Part shown: positions 1-7,287 of the stretch, piece after piece
Layout of the letters: each line of letters starts with the position of its first letter
Numbering within the stretch: position 1 is the stretch's first letter
Origin: an uncultured Opitutia bacterium
Lineage (GTDB): Bacteria; Verrucomicrobiota; Verrucomicrobiia; Opitutales; Opitutaceae
Direction of reading: 5' to 3'
Assembly: GCA_903859715.1 (NCBI GenBank)
Contig: CAIONS010000022.1
Span: 1-49,039, forward strand
DNA length: 49,039 nucleotides
The notes under the pieces: generated by a model
What the model was told of the DNA's origin: nothing
The model's database searches: none
What the model saw: the letters and a program-made list of their open reading frames with translations, nothing else
Position numbers and translations under genes: made by a program

Positions 1-71
1 ATGCTCTTCCCTCCGTCCACCTCCCGCAGGAGGCGGACTTTGTCTTCGGTATTGTAGCGTTTTCCTTTCAT
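1..71 (-). CDS. IS3-type transposase OrfA, N-terminal fragment (cut by window edge)
   Basis: Only 23 codons are visible, starting MKGKRYNTEDKVRLLRE. The basic MKxKRY start followed by a helix with an LLRE pattern is typical of the OrfA (HTH_Tnp_1) proteins of IS3-family elements, which bind the element ends and are usually frameshift-fused to an OrfB DDE transposase. OrfB would lie outside the window. The family call rests on a very short stretch and on the position next to a broken gene. Confidence 0.55.
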   Translation of the reverse strand, partial: MKGKRYNTEDKVRLLREVDGGKS

Positions 72-100
72 GGTCTGGGTCCTTTTTAGGGGCCCAGACC
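72..100. repeat. Perfect hairpin in the insertion-sequence end
   Basis: GGTCTGGG (72-79) is the exact reverse complement of CCCAGACC (93-100). The 13-base spacer adds C81-G91 and C82-G90. It lies immediately upstream of the minus-strand transposase start at 71, so it could limit transposase translation or reading through from outside. That role is inferred only from its position. Confidence 0.6.
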
Positions 101-109
101 GACTCTTCA

Positions 110-343
110 AGCGGCCCGAATAAGCGGGATCACGTCACAATGCTGCGCCTGCTAGCACGTGAAGGCGAGGGACTGGCACTGGTGCCGCCCGTCGTGGTGC
201 GCGATGAAATCGAGAGTGGCGTGCTGGTGGAGACGCACCACATCCCACAGATCAGGGAAAAGTTTTATGCCATCACGCCGAGCCGGCGGTTCCCCAATCC
301 TCTGGTGGGCGAACTTGTGGCCCGGATGGCAGACATAGGTTGA
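110..343 (+). pseudogene. NhaR-like LysR regulator, C-terminal remnant
   Basis: The readable part from 140 codes for 67 residues including GEGLALVPPVVVRDE and FYAITPSRRFPNPLV. These resemble the end of the effector domain of NhaR-type LysR regulators, which activate the Na+/H+ antiporter gene nhaA. A full protein is about 300 residues, so the DNA-binding domain and most of the sensor domain are gone. The frame stays open upstream to about 101, where the IS-like end begins. No nhaA is in the window. It is best read as a dead gene fragment; the family is fairly secure and the exact regulator is not. Confidence 0.65.
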
Positions 344-456
344 CGATTCTGAGCCGAGAAATCCGCGACTGAACCACATCGTTTGAAAGCCTACTCCCCC
401 GCCGTGTCCCGGGAGGGCGCCGTGCGTTTGTAGATGGTGGTTGCGATCTTCCGGTC

Positions 457-2241
457 GTGATGGCGAACCGGCCAACCCTCGAGCAGCGCTTTGGTCTGGT
501 AATATTCCTGGATATGCACGGCTGCAGGTTGCTCAGCCCGACGGATGACCACTCGGATGCATCAGCCTCCGGCCGGCTCAAAACGAACATGATGATGAGT
601 TTTGCCGAATACGAGCGCAGCAACGTGGCCGAGAAGACACGCTCCAAGTTGCACGCCCAAGCCCGACGTGGCTTATGGGGAGGCGGCTATATTCCGTATG
701 GCTACGACTATGATCGGGAGCGCCAGCGGTTGACCACAAACCCGGCCGAAGCCGCGACGCTGAGACGGATTTTCACCGGCGCGAGCGAGTTGGTCCCACT
801 TGGGCAGATCGCAACGGAACTGGCGCGGGACAATATTGTGACCGGCGTCCGATGGGCGAAAGGCGAGCACCGTGAGCGCAAAAGCGTGGGCGGAAAACCG
901 TTCCGCACCGACATCCTGCGGAAATTGATCCAGAATCCGCTTTATCGCGGCGTCATTCTGCAAGGTGGTAAAGAATTCACCGGCCAACATCAGGCGCTCG
1001 TGAGCGCCGACATCTGGGAGCAGGCCAATGCCGCGATTACGGAAGCAAAGCGGAAACCCAGGCGACCTCTCCGGGCTCGGGACAAGAATTCAAACCTACT
1101 GAAGGGAATCCTCGTGTGTACCGTATGTCGGCAACCGCTCTTTGCCAAGGCGAGCGGGAACGACGCCAATGACGGTCCGCGCTACCGCTACTACCTTTGC
1201 AAGGGCACGCCGAGGATTGCTGACCCTGAGCAGACCTGCCACCTTGGGAACGTGCCGGCAAAACCGTTGGAGGAGCTGGCAGTCGCGTTTCTCAGCTGCA
1301 TTGGCCGGCAGGATTCCACCGTGGACCGGGTCAGCGATCTCCCGCGCATGCTGCGCTCGAAGCAAGGCCAGCTCTCGGGTGACCTGGTCTCGGTGGAGCA
1401 GAATCTTCAGACCATCCAAACCAAGATTCGGAATTGCACCGAGGTCCTGGCGCAGGGGGGTATCGAAATACTGCGCCCGGAATTGGCGGAGCAGGCTACG
1501 CAATTGTTGCGTCAGCGGCAGCCCTTGCTGGTTCGCCGGGAGGAGATACGCCAGCAGTTGCAGACTCTGAACGGCCAGCGCTTCGATGTGGCGCGTCAGC
1601 AGCATGCTTTCGAGCGGTTGGGTCGTGTTCTGGTCACGATGTCCCTCACGGAATTGCGCGCCTTGCTCGTCACGTTGCTCGAGCGCATCGACATCCAGGA
1701 AATCGAGCGCAGCAATCGGTTCAAAATCCTGCTTCCGAGCGACCGGCTCTTTCGGTTGAGCTTCTGGATTCGGACAGAAGCGGTGGTTTCGGCGATGGAG
1801 CGCGGCACCGTCATCGACGATACGACGCCGATGAAACATGGCCAAACCGTAGAGTTAGAAGCCGAAGTCTTGGTCGGCCGTAATCGTCGAACCAAAATCA
1901 TCGCCCCATTTCACATCGATCTTGACGGGCCGGCATTGATGGCGCCACCGGCTCAGGAATCACCCCAACATCCCATTTGCCGGGCAAGACGATGGAGCAA
2001 AGCGATCGCCAACGGCACCGGGGTGCGCGCGTTTGCCCGCACGGAGTGCGTATCTCCATCGCTGGTTTCGCTGCACATGAAGCTACTGAGATTGGCCCCG
2101 GAGATTCAGGGCTTCTTGCGCGACCTGACCTCCCCCAAAGCGCTGCAGCATTTCAGCCTCCGGAAATTGGCAGCGCTCGCCGAGCTTTCGCACGACCGGC
2201 AACTGGTTGAGTTCGCGTCGCTGCGATCCCGGTTCAACTGA
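457..2241 (+). CDS. Large serine recombinase lacking its catalytic N-terminus
   Basis: This is a 594-residue protein read from a GTG start. Residues 14-72 match only the tail of a resolvase catalytic domain (FLDMHGCR, then MSFAEYERSNVAEKTR). A Recombinase DNA-binding domain follows at about 75-190, then a zinc-ribbon with C221, C224, C248 and C261, a long coiled region, and a helix-turn-helix-like C-terminus. The usual first 60-80 residues, with the YxRVSxxx motif and nucleophilic serine, are absent. The frame is open upstream only to a stop at 370-372, and that stretch holds no serine motif. Such enzymes integrate or excise mobile elements, and the tRNA-Gln gene 200 bases downstream is a plausible target. 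It is probably inactive for strand cleavage. Confidence 0.8.
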   Translation: MMANRPTLEQRFGLVIFLDMHGCRLLSPTDDHSDASASGRLKTNMMMSFAEYERSNVAEKTRSKLHAQARRGLWGGGYIPYGYDYDRERQRLTTNPAEAATLRRIFTGASELVPLGQIATELARDNIVTGVRWAKGEHRERKSVGGKPFRTDILRKLIQNPLYRGVILQGGKEFTGQHQALVSADIWEQANAAITEAKRKPRRPLRARDKNSNLLKGILVCTVCRQPLFAKASGNDANDGPRYRYYLCKGTPRIADPEQTCHLGNVPAKPLEELAVAFLSCIGRQDSTVDRVSDLPRMLRSKQGQLSGDLVSVEQNLQTIQTKIRNCTEVLAQGGIEILRPELAEQATQLLRQRQPLLVRREEIRQQLQTLNGQRFDVARQQHAFERLGRVLVTMSLTELRALLVTLLERIDIQEIERSNRFKILLPSDRLFRLSFWIRTEAVVSAMERGTVIDDTTPMKHGQTVELEAEVLVGRNRRTKIIAPFHIDLDGPALMAPPAQESPQHPICRARRWSKAIANGTGVRAFARTECVSPSLVSLHMKLLRLAPEIQGFLRDLTSPKALQHFSLRKLAALAELSHDRQLVEFASLRSRFN

Positions 2242-2269
2242 GTCCGGCCTAAACCGCTCCGTGGCCGAG

Positions 2270-2409
2270 TGTGCAACGCCCGTAGGTGTTGCACACCACT
2301 TTCCCGTTTCTCCGACGCGGCCTGTGCAACAGATACAAATAACGCCACCCAGTGTTGCACACCCACCTTGTCCGCCCGTTGATCTTCCGTGTGTTGGACA
2401 CTGTGCAAC
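2270..2409. repeat. Cluster of alternating TGTGCAAC / GTTGCACA motifs
   Basis: The octamer TGTGCAAC occurs at 2270-2277, 2323-2330 and 2402-2409. Its reverse complement GTTGCACA occurs at 2288-2295 and 2354-2361, with a one-mismatch copy GTTGGACA at 2393-2400. Orientation largely alternates and spacing is irregular. The cluster fills the gap between the recombinase and tRNA-Gln. It could be the binding sites of the recombinase or a regulator, or the remains of an attachment region. Confidence 0.6.
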
Positions 2410-2420
2410 ACCGGCACCTC

Positions 2421-2437
2421 GATTTGTATTACAAATC
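2421..2437. repeat. Perfect 17-base palindrome beside the tRNA 3' end
   Basis: GATTTGTA (2421-2428) and TACAAATC (2430-2437) are exact reverse complements around one central base. It lies four bases beyond the CCA end of the minus-strand tRNA-Gln. It could be a processing hairpin or a recombination core. No T-run follows on the minus strand, so a standard intrinsic terminator is unlikely. Confidence 0.55.
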
Positions 2438-2441
2438 TCGA

Positions 2442-2515
2442 TGGCTGCCCGACATGGATTCGAACCATGACTAGGCGAGTCAAAGTCGCCTGTGCTACCA
2501 TTACACCATCAGGCA
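2442..2515 (-). tRNA. tRNA-Gln (anticodon TTG)
   Basis: The minus strand folds as a complete 74-base cloverleaf. The 7-bp acceptor is TGCCTGA with TCGGGCA. The anticodon stem GGCGA/TCGCC encloses loop CTTTGAC with anticodon TTG. The T-arm carries GGTTCGAATCC, the discriminator base is G, and CCA is encoded. It reads Gln codons. It stands alone, with the recombinase remnant on one side and the YdeI-like gene on the other, and it is intact, so any integration here has preserved the gene. Confidence 0.95.
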
Positions 2516-2654
2516 GTGAGGTGAGGAAGGGCAACGGTGCGGCGCCCGCCACCCCGGTCAAGGCCGTAAACTTGATCCATCATCACGCCCTGCACCGCGG
2601 ATAGCAGGCAATTCAACCTTGAGCGCACCCCTGCTTCCGTTACCCAAAACCAGC

Positions 2655-3230
2655 ATGAATCCCAAGGTTGATCAGTTTCTGAGCGAGACCCCGGAGTGGC
2701 GGGAGGAAACGAAGAGATTGCGGGCGATCGCCCTTCGCTGCGGGCTGACCGAGGAATTGAAGTGGGGTAAACCCTGCTACAGTTTCCAAGAAAGCAACGT
2801 GGTCATCCTCCAGGGGTTCAAGGAATCCTGCGCGCTCCTGTTCTGCAAAGGTGCCTTGCTAAAGGATCCCAAGGGCCTCCTGGAAAGGCCGGGCGAGAAT
2901 ACGCAAGCCGCCCGTCGGATCCGGTTCACGCATGTCCGGGAGATCGTGAAGTTGGAGCCAACCCTACACGCTTACATTCTGGAAGCCATTGCAGCGGAAA
3001 AAGCCGGCTTGGAGGTGGAGTTTAAGAAGAGTCCGGAACCTGTTCCCAAGGAGCTTCAGGAAAAACTGGATGAAAGCCCCGCCTTGAAAGCTGCCTTTGG
3101 GGCCCTGACGCCGGGACGGCAGAGGGCCTACATCCTTTATTTTTCCGCGGCCAAACAATCCCAAACCCGGAGTGCGCGGGTGGAAAAGTGCCGGCCGCAG
3201 ATTATGAAGGGAAAGGGACTGAATGACTAG
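2655..3230 (+). CDS. YdeI/DUF1801 family protein
   Basis: A 191-residue protein from ATG at 2655; an upstream TTG at 2619 would add 12 poorly motivated residues. The N-terminal half is a DUF1801-type domain (LKWGKPCYSF, then ALLFCKGALLKDP). The C-terminal half is the YdeI tail with the conserved LTPGRQRAYILYFSAAKQ and KGKGLND motifs. The B. subtilis relative YdeI is known only as a small cytoplasmic protein tied loosely to peptide resistance; no reaction is established. It stands alone between tRNA-Gln and a palindromic repeat. The family is secure, the function is not. Confidence 0.85.
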   Translation: MNPKVDQFLSETPEWREETKRLRAIALRCGLTEELKWGKPCYSFQESNVVILQGFKESCALLFCKGALLKDPKGLLERPGENTQAARRIRFTHVREIVKLEPTLHAYILEAIAAEKAGLEVEFKKSPEPVPKELQEKLDESPALKAAFGALTPGRQRAYILYFSAAKQSQTRSARVEKCRPQIMKGKGLND

Positions 3231-3259
3231 GGGACGTCTTCAGCCCCGATTGTCCCAGC

Positions 3260-3356
3260 GGTTGTCATTCTGAGCGTAGCGAAGAATCCAGTGAGATTCC
3301 GCTGCGAGCTTTGATCATATCCAATTGGATTCTTCACTTCGTTCAGAATGACAACC
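3260..3356. repeat. Long inverted repeat, TGTCATTCTGAGCG family
   Basis: Arms 3260-3290 and 3326-3356 match in 28 of 31 positions as an inverted repeat, with a 35-base spacer. The arm core TGTCATTCTGAGCG plus GCGAAGAAT recurs at 17261-17289. It lies between the 3' ends of two convergent genes, so it may end transcription from both sides or act as a REP-like element. Apart from it, the 3231-3390 gap shows nothing. Confidence 0.8.
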
Positions 3357-3390
3357 GTTGAGTCTCCTGGATCGCGTCCTCCGCAGCGCA

Positions 3391-4926
3391 TCACGCCGAG
3401 ATGACGCCGATCCGGATCGCACCCAGGCCGCCCGCGAGCGCATAGACCCGCCCTACTCCTTCGATCCGCAGCAGCCGGGCCAGCGCGGCACTCCGCAGGC
3501 CGCGACGGCAGGCCAGAATAGCGGGGCCTTTACCCGCCAGCTCCCGGATGCGGATGAGATCAACCATCGGCACGGCAATGGCACCGGCTGGCGCGGTCGC
3601 AGCGTCGAGCGCCTCGCCGGCTTCCAACAGCGCGATCATCTGCACGGGGCCGAGGGCAGCGATGTCTTGGGGCTGGAGGATGAGAGGGAAATCGTCGGAA
3701 GATTCGGAACGCGGCGGGGGCGCCGCGTCTCCAGGGGTTTCGGTCTGCTGGGCTAATCCGCAGACCGGGCACGCCGGATCCGCCGGGCGCTCGATGCCGT
3801 AGGACGAGGCGTCGAGCAGGTTGATCAACCGGGTCTGCTTGAAATCGATCGGATCTGTCAGACGCAGAATCAGCTTCAGCGCCTCGGCGGCTTGCATGAT
3901 GCCGAGCACCCCGACCGCCGGCGCGAAGACCGGGCCGCCCGAGCAGTTCGGCGCCGTCTCCAGCTGGGCCGGTTTCCGGCCGGACCACAGGCAGTGCAGG
4001 CAGCCCTGCGCGCCGGGTTCAAAGAGGTTCAACTCGCCCTCGAACCGATAAACCGCCGCTTGCACGAGCGGCACGCCGGCCTGACGGCAGGCGTCGTGCA
4101 GCAGGAACCGCGTCGCGAAATTATCCGTGCAATCCAGCACCGCCGTGCGCCCGGCCACGAGCGCGAGCACGTTGCCCGGCGTCACGTCCGCGTCGCGGGC
4201 CTCGACCTGCACCAGCGGGTTGTGCATCCGCAGCCGGGCCGCGGCGACCGACACCTTCGCAGCTCCCACGTCGTCCGCGGTGAACAAAATCTGACGGTGA
4301 AGGTTCGATACTTCCACCCGGCCGGCATCCACCAAGGTCAGCCGCCCCACCCCGGACGTCGCGAGGTACAGCGCCGCCGGACAACCCAGCCCGCCGATCC
4401 CGACTACCAATACGCTGGCCGCCGCCAGCGCCGCCTGCCCGGACGCGCCCACTTCGGGCAGCGAAGCCTGTCGCTCGTAATAGTTTCCCGGCGAGAGCCG
4501 TCCGGCGGTGGACTCCGTGGTGCAGTTCACCCACTCGGCGATATTTCCCGGGTGATGCTCCTTTTTCCACACGGGCAGCCGGCGCTTGATCTCCTCAATC
4601 ACCTGCCGGCAGGCGAGAAACGCGCCGTGCCGGTGCGGCGAGGCTACGCCGATCCACACCGCCAGCTCGCCGATCGCCAGCGAGCCGGTGCGATGGACGC
4701 ACAGCACTGTGCAGCCGGGATGCGCCTCCTCAGCCTCGGCCGTGATTGCATCGCCCTCGATCCGGGCAAGCTCGTCGAACGCCTCGTAGTCGAGCTGCGT
4801 GACCGGCCGGCCGCCGTGGTGATTGCGCACCCAGCCCTCGAACACCACGCACGCGCCCGCCTCGGGGCGTTCGAGCCGGGCGCGCAGCGCGGCGCTGTCG
4901 ATCGGTTGGTCGGTCAGTTCGAACAT
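3391..4926 (-). CDS. MoaE-MoeB-rhodanese fusion protein
   Basis: One unbroken 511-residue frame joins three enzymes of molybdopterin synthesis. Residues 1-140 are MoaE, the large subunit of molybdopterin synthase, with the RLPVWKKEHH active-site region. Residues 145-390 are a MoeB/ThiF adenylyltransferase, with LPEVG, nucleotide-binding GIGGLG (176-181), a TDN motif at 267-269, and zinc pairs C309/C312 and C386/C389. Residues 410-511 are a rhodanese-like domain with a CRRGLRS loop and candidate persulfide C473. In known systems MoeB adenylates the C-terminal Gly of MoaD, sulfur is loaded, and MoaE uses it on precursor Z (cPMP). The start at 4926 is four bases past moaD. The linker is short and no internal start is needed. 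It ends the moa operon. Confidence 0.88.
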   Translation of the reverse strand: MFELTDQPIDSAALRARLERPEAGACVVFEGWVRNHHGGRPVTQLDYEAFDELARIEGDAITAEAEEAHPGCTVLCVHRTGSLAIGELAVWIGVASPHRHGAFLACRQVIEEIKRRLPVWKKEHHPGNIAEWVNCTTESTAGRLSPGNYYERQASLPEVGASGQAALAAASVLVVGIGGLGCPAALYLATSGVGRLTLVDAGRVEVSNLHRQILFTADDVGAAKVSVAAARLRMHNPLVQVEARDADVTPGNVLALVAGRTAVLDCTDNFATRFLLHDACRQAGVPLVQAAVYRFEGELNLFEPGAQGCLHCLWSGRKPAQLETAPNCSGGPVFAPAVGVLGIMQAAEALKLILRLTDPIDFKQTRLINLLDASSYGIERPADPACPVCGLAQQTETPGDAAPPPRSESSDDFPLILQPQDIAALGPVQMIALLEAGEALDAATAPAGAIAVPMVDLIRIRELAGKGPAILACRRGLRSAALARLLRIEGVGRVYALAGGLGAIRIGVISA

Positions 4927-4930
4927 GGCG

Positions 4931-5185
4931 TCAGCCTCCGGCCACCGGCGGGATAAACACCACGCGGTCGCCCGTCGACAGCGGCGTCTCCATCGTCGCG
5001 TAGCGTTCGTTGATCGCGACCCGCAGCAGGTCGGCGGGAAATTGGAGCCCGCGTCCGGCCTGCAGCTCCCGGTAAAGTTCCGCCGGCGTGCGGGCCGCCG
5101 TGGCGCAGTCCAGCGTGGAAACGCCGGCTTGCTCGCGTAGCACGGCGAAAAATTTAACCTGCACCTGGCGCGTCGAGTCAGCCAT
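4931..5185 (-). CDS. moaD: Molybdopterin synthase sulfur carrier MoaD
   Basis: An 84-residue ubiquitin-fold protein (VQVKFFAVLREQAG at the start, then GDRVVFIPPVAGG). It ends in the Gly-Gly that is adenylated by MoeB and converted to thiocarboxylate, which supplies the dithiolene sulfur of molybdopterin. Its length matches the family. The stop at 4931 lies four bases before the MoaE-MoeB start, and the start at 5185 is seven bases after moaA, so it is translated within the operon beside both partners. Confidence 0.93.
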   Translation of the reverse strand: MADSTRQVQVKFFAVLREQAGVSTLDCATAARTPAELYRELQAGRGLQFPADLLRVAINERYATMETPLSTGDRVVFIPPVAGG

Positions 5186-5192
5186 GGCCGGA

Positions 5193-6173
5193 TCAGCCGC
5201 CGATTTCCGACATCCCGCGCGTGGACGGAATGAGGTGCTGCTCGAGTCCGTGACCCCACGGCTTGTCGAACACCGCCTCGCGGATGCGGGCCGTGATCGC
5301 CGCATCGTCGGCGCCGCCGCGCAGGAGCGGACGCAGGTCCACCTCGGTGTCGCGCAGCAGGCAGAGGCGCAGCAGGCCCTCGGCGGTGAGGCGCAGGCGA
5401 TTGCAGTCGGCGCAGAAGGGCTTGGACACCGGGCTGATGAAACCGATGCAGCCCGCGGCGCCCGCGATGCGGTAGAGGCGTGCCTCGCCGTCGAGCCGGC
5501 CGTGGTTGACGAGTTCGAGCGGACCGTAGGCCGCCGTGAGGACGGCGTGCAGTTCCTCCTCGGTCACCATGCTCTGGGTCTGGAACCCGGCGTTGTTGCC
5601 GAAGGGCATCTGCTCGATGAAGCGCACCTGCCACGGCTGATCGAGCGTGTAGCGGGCGAGCGCGACGACATCCTCGCGGTCGTTGTTGCCGCGCGAGACC
5701 ACGGCGTTGAGCTTCACGCGCAGCCCGGCGCGCGCGGCGGCATCGAGCCCGGCCAGCACGCGCTCCAGTTTGCCCCAGCGGGTGATCTGGCGGAATTTCT
5801 CGGGGTCGAGCGTATCGAGGGAAATGTTCACCGAGCGCAGGCCAGCGGCACGCAGCGGCGCTGCCAGTTCGTCGAGCAGGATGCCGTTGGTCGTCAGCCC
5901 GATGGTCTCGATGCCGGGCGTGCGCGCGGCGTGGCCAACCAAGTCGACAAGTGCGGGCCGCAGCGTGGGTTCGCCGCCAGTGAAGCGGATCTTGCGGAAA
6001 CCAACCGCGGCAAACAGCCCGATCAGCCGGTGCAGTTCGTCATCGGACAGCAGTTCCTCACGCGGGCGGAAGGTCATCTTCTCCGGCATGCAGTACACGC
6101 AGCGGAGGTTGCAGGCATCCGTCAGGGAGATGCGGAGGTAGTCGATGTTGCGGTTGTAGCGGTCGAAGGGCAT
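5193..6173 (-). CDS. moaA: GTP 3',8-cyclase MoaA
   Basis: A 326-residue radical SAM enzyme that turns GTP into 3',8-cyclo-GTP, the first step of molybdenum cofactor synthesis; MoaC completes cPMP. The N-terminal 4Fe-4S cysteines C21, C25 and C28 stand in DACNLRCVYCMPE. TGGEPTLRP follows. The C-terminal cluster motif is CADCNRLRL with a further Cys in LLRLCLL. The protein ends in Gly-Gly, as functional MoaA does. Length and motifs are normal. It lies three bases after mogA and seven before moaD. Confidence 0.96.
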   Translation of the reverse strand: MPFDRYNRNIDYLRISLTDACNLRCVYCMPEKMTFRPREELLSDDELHRLIGLFAAVGFRKIRFTGGEPTLRPALVDLVGHAARTPGIETIGLTTNGILLDELAAPLRAAGLRSVNISLDTLDPEKFRQITRWGKLERVLAGLDAAARAGLRVKLNAVVSRGNNDREDVVALARYTLDQPWQVRFIEQMPFGNNAGFQTQSMVTEEELHAVLTAAYGPLELVNHGRLDGEARLYRIAGAAGCIGFISPVSKPFCADCNRLRLTAEGLLRLCLLRDTEVDLRPLLRGGADDAAITARIREAVFDKPWGHGLEQHLIPSTRGMSEIGG

Positions 6174-6176
6174 CGG

Positions 6177-6668
6177 TTACGTCCGGAGCTTGGGCCGGAA
6201 ACCCGCGATGTGGTCCAGCGCCTCGGCGATGGCCGGGACGAGAAGCGGCAGGCACTCGGCCACGGCCGTGGGCCGGCCGGGGAGATTGATGATCAGCGAA
6301 CGCCCGCGAATGCCCGCGGTGGCCCGCGAGAGAATCGCGGTCTTCACGGCAGCGTAACTCGTCAGGCGCATGATCTCGCCAAAACCCGGCAGCTCCTTCT
6401 CCAGCACGGCGCGCGTGGCCTCGGGGGTGAAATCGCGCGCCGACGGACCCGTGCCGCCAGCGGTCAGTACAAGGAGGCATTTCTCCTCGTCCACCAGCCG
6501 GCGCAATTCCTGTTCAAGCTTGGGTTGGTTATCCGGCAACAGCACGCGAGTCCACTCCAGCGGCTCGGCGAACGCCTGTTCGACGATGCGCTCGATCTCC
6601 GGGCCGCTCGCGTCGGGATAGACGCCGGCCGCGGCACGATCGCTGAGTTTCACGCGGGCGACTTTCAT
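6177..6668 (-). CDS. mogA: Molybdopterin adenylyltransferase MogA/MoaB-like
   Basis: A 163-residue MoCF_biosynth-domain protein. The hallmark TAGGTGPSARDFTPEAT binds molybdopterin and ATP; ILSRATAGIRGRSLIINLPG is the second conserved block. It adenylates molybdopterin before molybdate insertion by MoeA, and no moeA is in the window. Its start (6668) overlaps the moaC stop by ATGA, which indicates coupled translation. MogA and MoaB are hard to separate by eye; a plain MogA-like domain is the safest statement. Confidence 0.88.
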   Translation of the reverse strand: MKVARVKLSDRAAAGVYPDASGPEIERIVEQAFAEPLEWTRVLLPDNQPKLEQELRRLVDEEKCLLVLTAGGTGPSARDFTPEATRAVLEKELPGFGEIMRLTSYAAVKTAILSRATAGIRGRSLIINLPGRPTAVAECLPLLVPAIAEALDHIAGFRPKLRT

Positions 6669-7129
6669 GACTTGTGTTTCTCGACCACGCGGATGCCGCC
6701 GATCGACATGCCCTTGTCGACTGCCTTGCACATATCGTAGAGCGTCAGCGCCGTCACGGACACCGCGGTCAGGGCCTCCATCTCGACGCCGGTCTTGCCG
6801 GTCGTGCGGGCGGTCGCCTTCACGACGATGCCGTCGGTCTCGATCTTGAACTCGATCTCCATCGCGGTCAGCGCGAGCGGATGACAGAGGGGAATGAGCG
6901 TGCTGGTGGCCTTGGCCGCCTGGACGCCGGCGATCTTCGCGACCGTGAGCACATCTCCTTTGGGCAAGGCCTGGAGCCGCAGTTGCCGGATGGTCGTCGG
7001 ATCGCAGGTCAGCCGGCCCACCGCCACCGCCACGCGGACCGAATCGGGCTTCGCTCCCACGTCGACCATCCGGGCGTTGCCCGTGGCGTCGAGGTGACTG
7101 AAGCCCGTGGAGGAAGAGGAGGATTTCAT
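6665..7129 (-). CDS. moaC: Cyclic pyranopterin monophosphate synthase MoaC
   Basis: A 154-residue protein that converts the MoaA product 3',8-cyclo-GTP into cPMP. Conserved blocks are HLDATGNARMVDVG, AAKATSTLIPLCHPL, TGVEMEALTAVSVTALTLYDMCKA and the GMSIGGIRVVEK end. It is the first gene of the minus-strand moa operon (moaC, mogA, moaA, moaD, moaE-moeB). A Moco riboswitch was looked for upstream; I could not see one, only a dispersed inverted repeat. Confidence 0.96.
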   Translation of the reverse strand: MKSSSSSTGFSHLDATGNARMVDVGAKPDSVRVAVAVGRLTCDPTTIRQLRLQALPKGDVLTVAKIAGVQAAKATSTLIPLCHPLALTAMEIEFKIETDGIVVKATARTTGKTGVEMEALTAVSVTALTLYDMCKAVDKGMSIGGIRVVEKHKS

Positions 7130-7164
7130 GGATGACGGAAGCGGAATAATTCAGTCGGATTTTT

Positions 7165-7262
7165 ACCACGAAAAACACGAACTACACGAAAATGAGGAGG
7201 CTTGGAGCAGCCCAATCTCTTACGGCAGGTATTCTTTTCGTGTAGTTCGTGTTCTTCGTGGT
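7165..7262. repeat. Long inverted repeat, ACCACGAA family
   Basis: Arms 7165-7192 and 7235-7262 match in 27 of 28 positions as an inverted repeat around a 42-base spacer. The arm reads ACCACGAA, then AACACGAACTACACGAAAA. It fills the gap between modC and moaC, on the same strand, and could end mod transcription or mark the operon boundary. Confidence 0.8.
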
Positions 7263-7287
7263 GACCTCCGATTGTCTGGGATCCGAC

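Larger units (their letters stand above)
1..109 (-). mobile_element. End of an IS3-family-like insertion sequence
   Basis: A transposase OrfA start lies at 71 on the minus strand and runs off the window, with a short palindromic leader outside it. Read inward from about 109 the end begins TGAAGAGTC, which fits the TG start common in IS3 elements. The outer boundary is a guess, because the other end lies outside the window and no target duplication can be checked. An NhaR-like gene fragment starts directly beyond it, as expected if the element interrupted or deleted that gene. Confidence 0.5.

Noticed and set aside
2270-2409. CRISPR-like array
   Set aside because: The repeats are only 8 bases, change orientation and have irregular spacing, with no cas genes nearby.
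4927-5634. In-frame extension upstream of the MoaE-MoeB fusion
   Set aside because: This part is a different frame running through moaD and moaA. Its residues are Arg/Pro-rich and have no domain signature, so the fusion starts at 4926.
5088-6740. Long open frame on the plus strand opposite moaA and mogA
   Set aside because: It is the mirror of a GC-rich gene: high Arg/Gly/His, no domain, while the minus strand carries full conserved motifs.
7130-7287. Molybdenum-cofactor riboswitch before moaC
   Set aside because: The gap holds only a dispersed inverted repeat; no Moco aptamer-like stems were seen.
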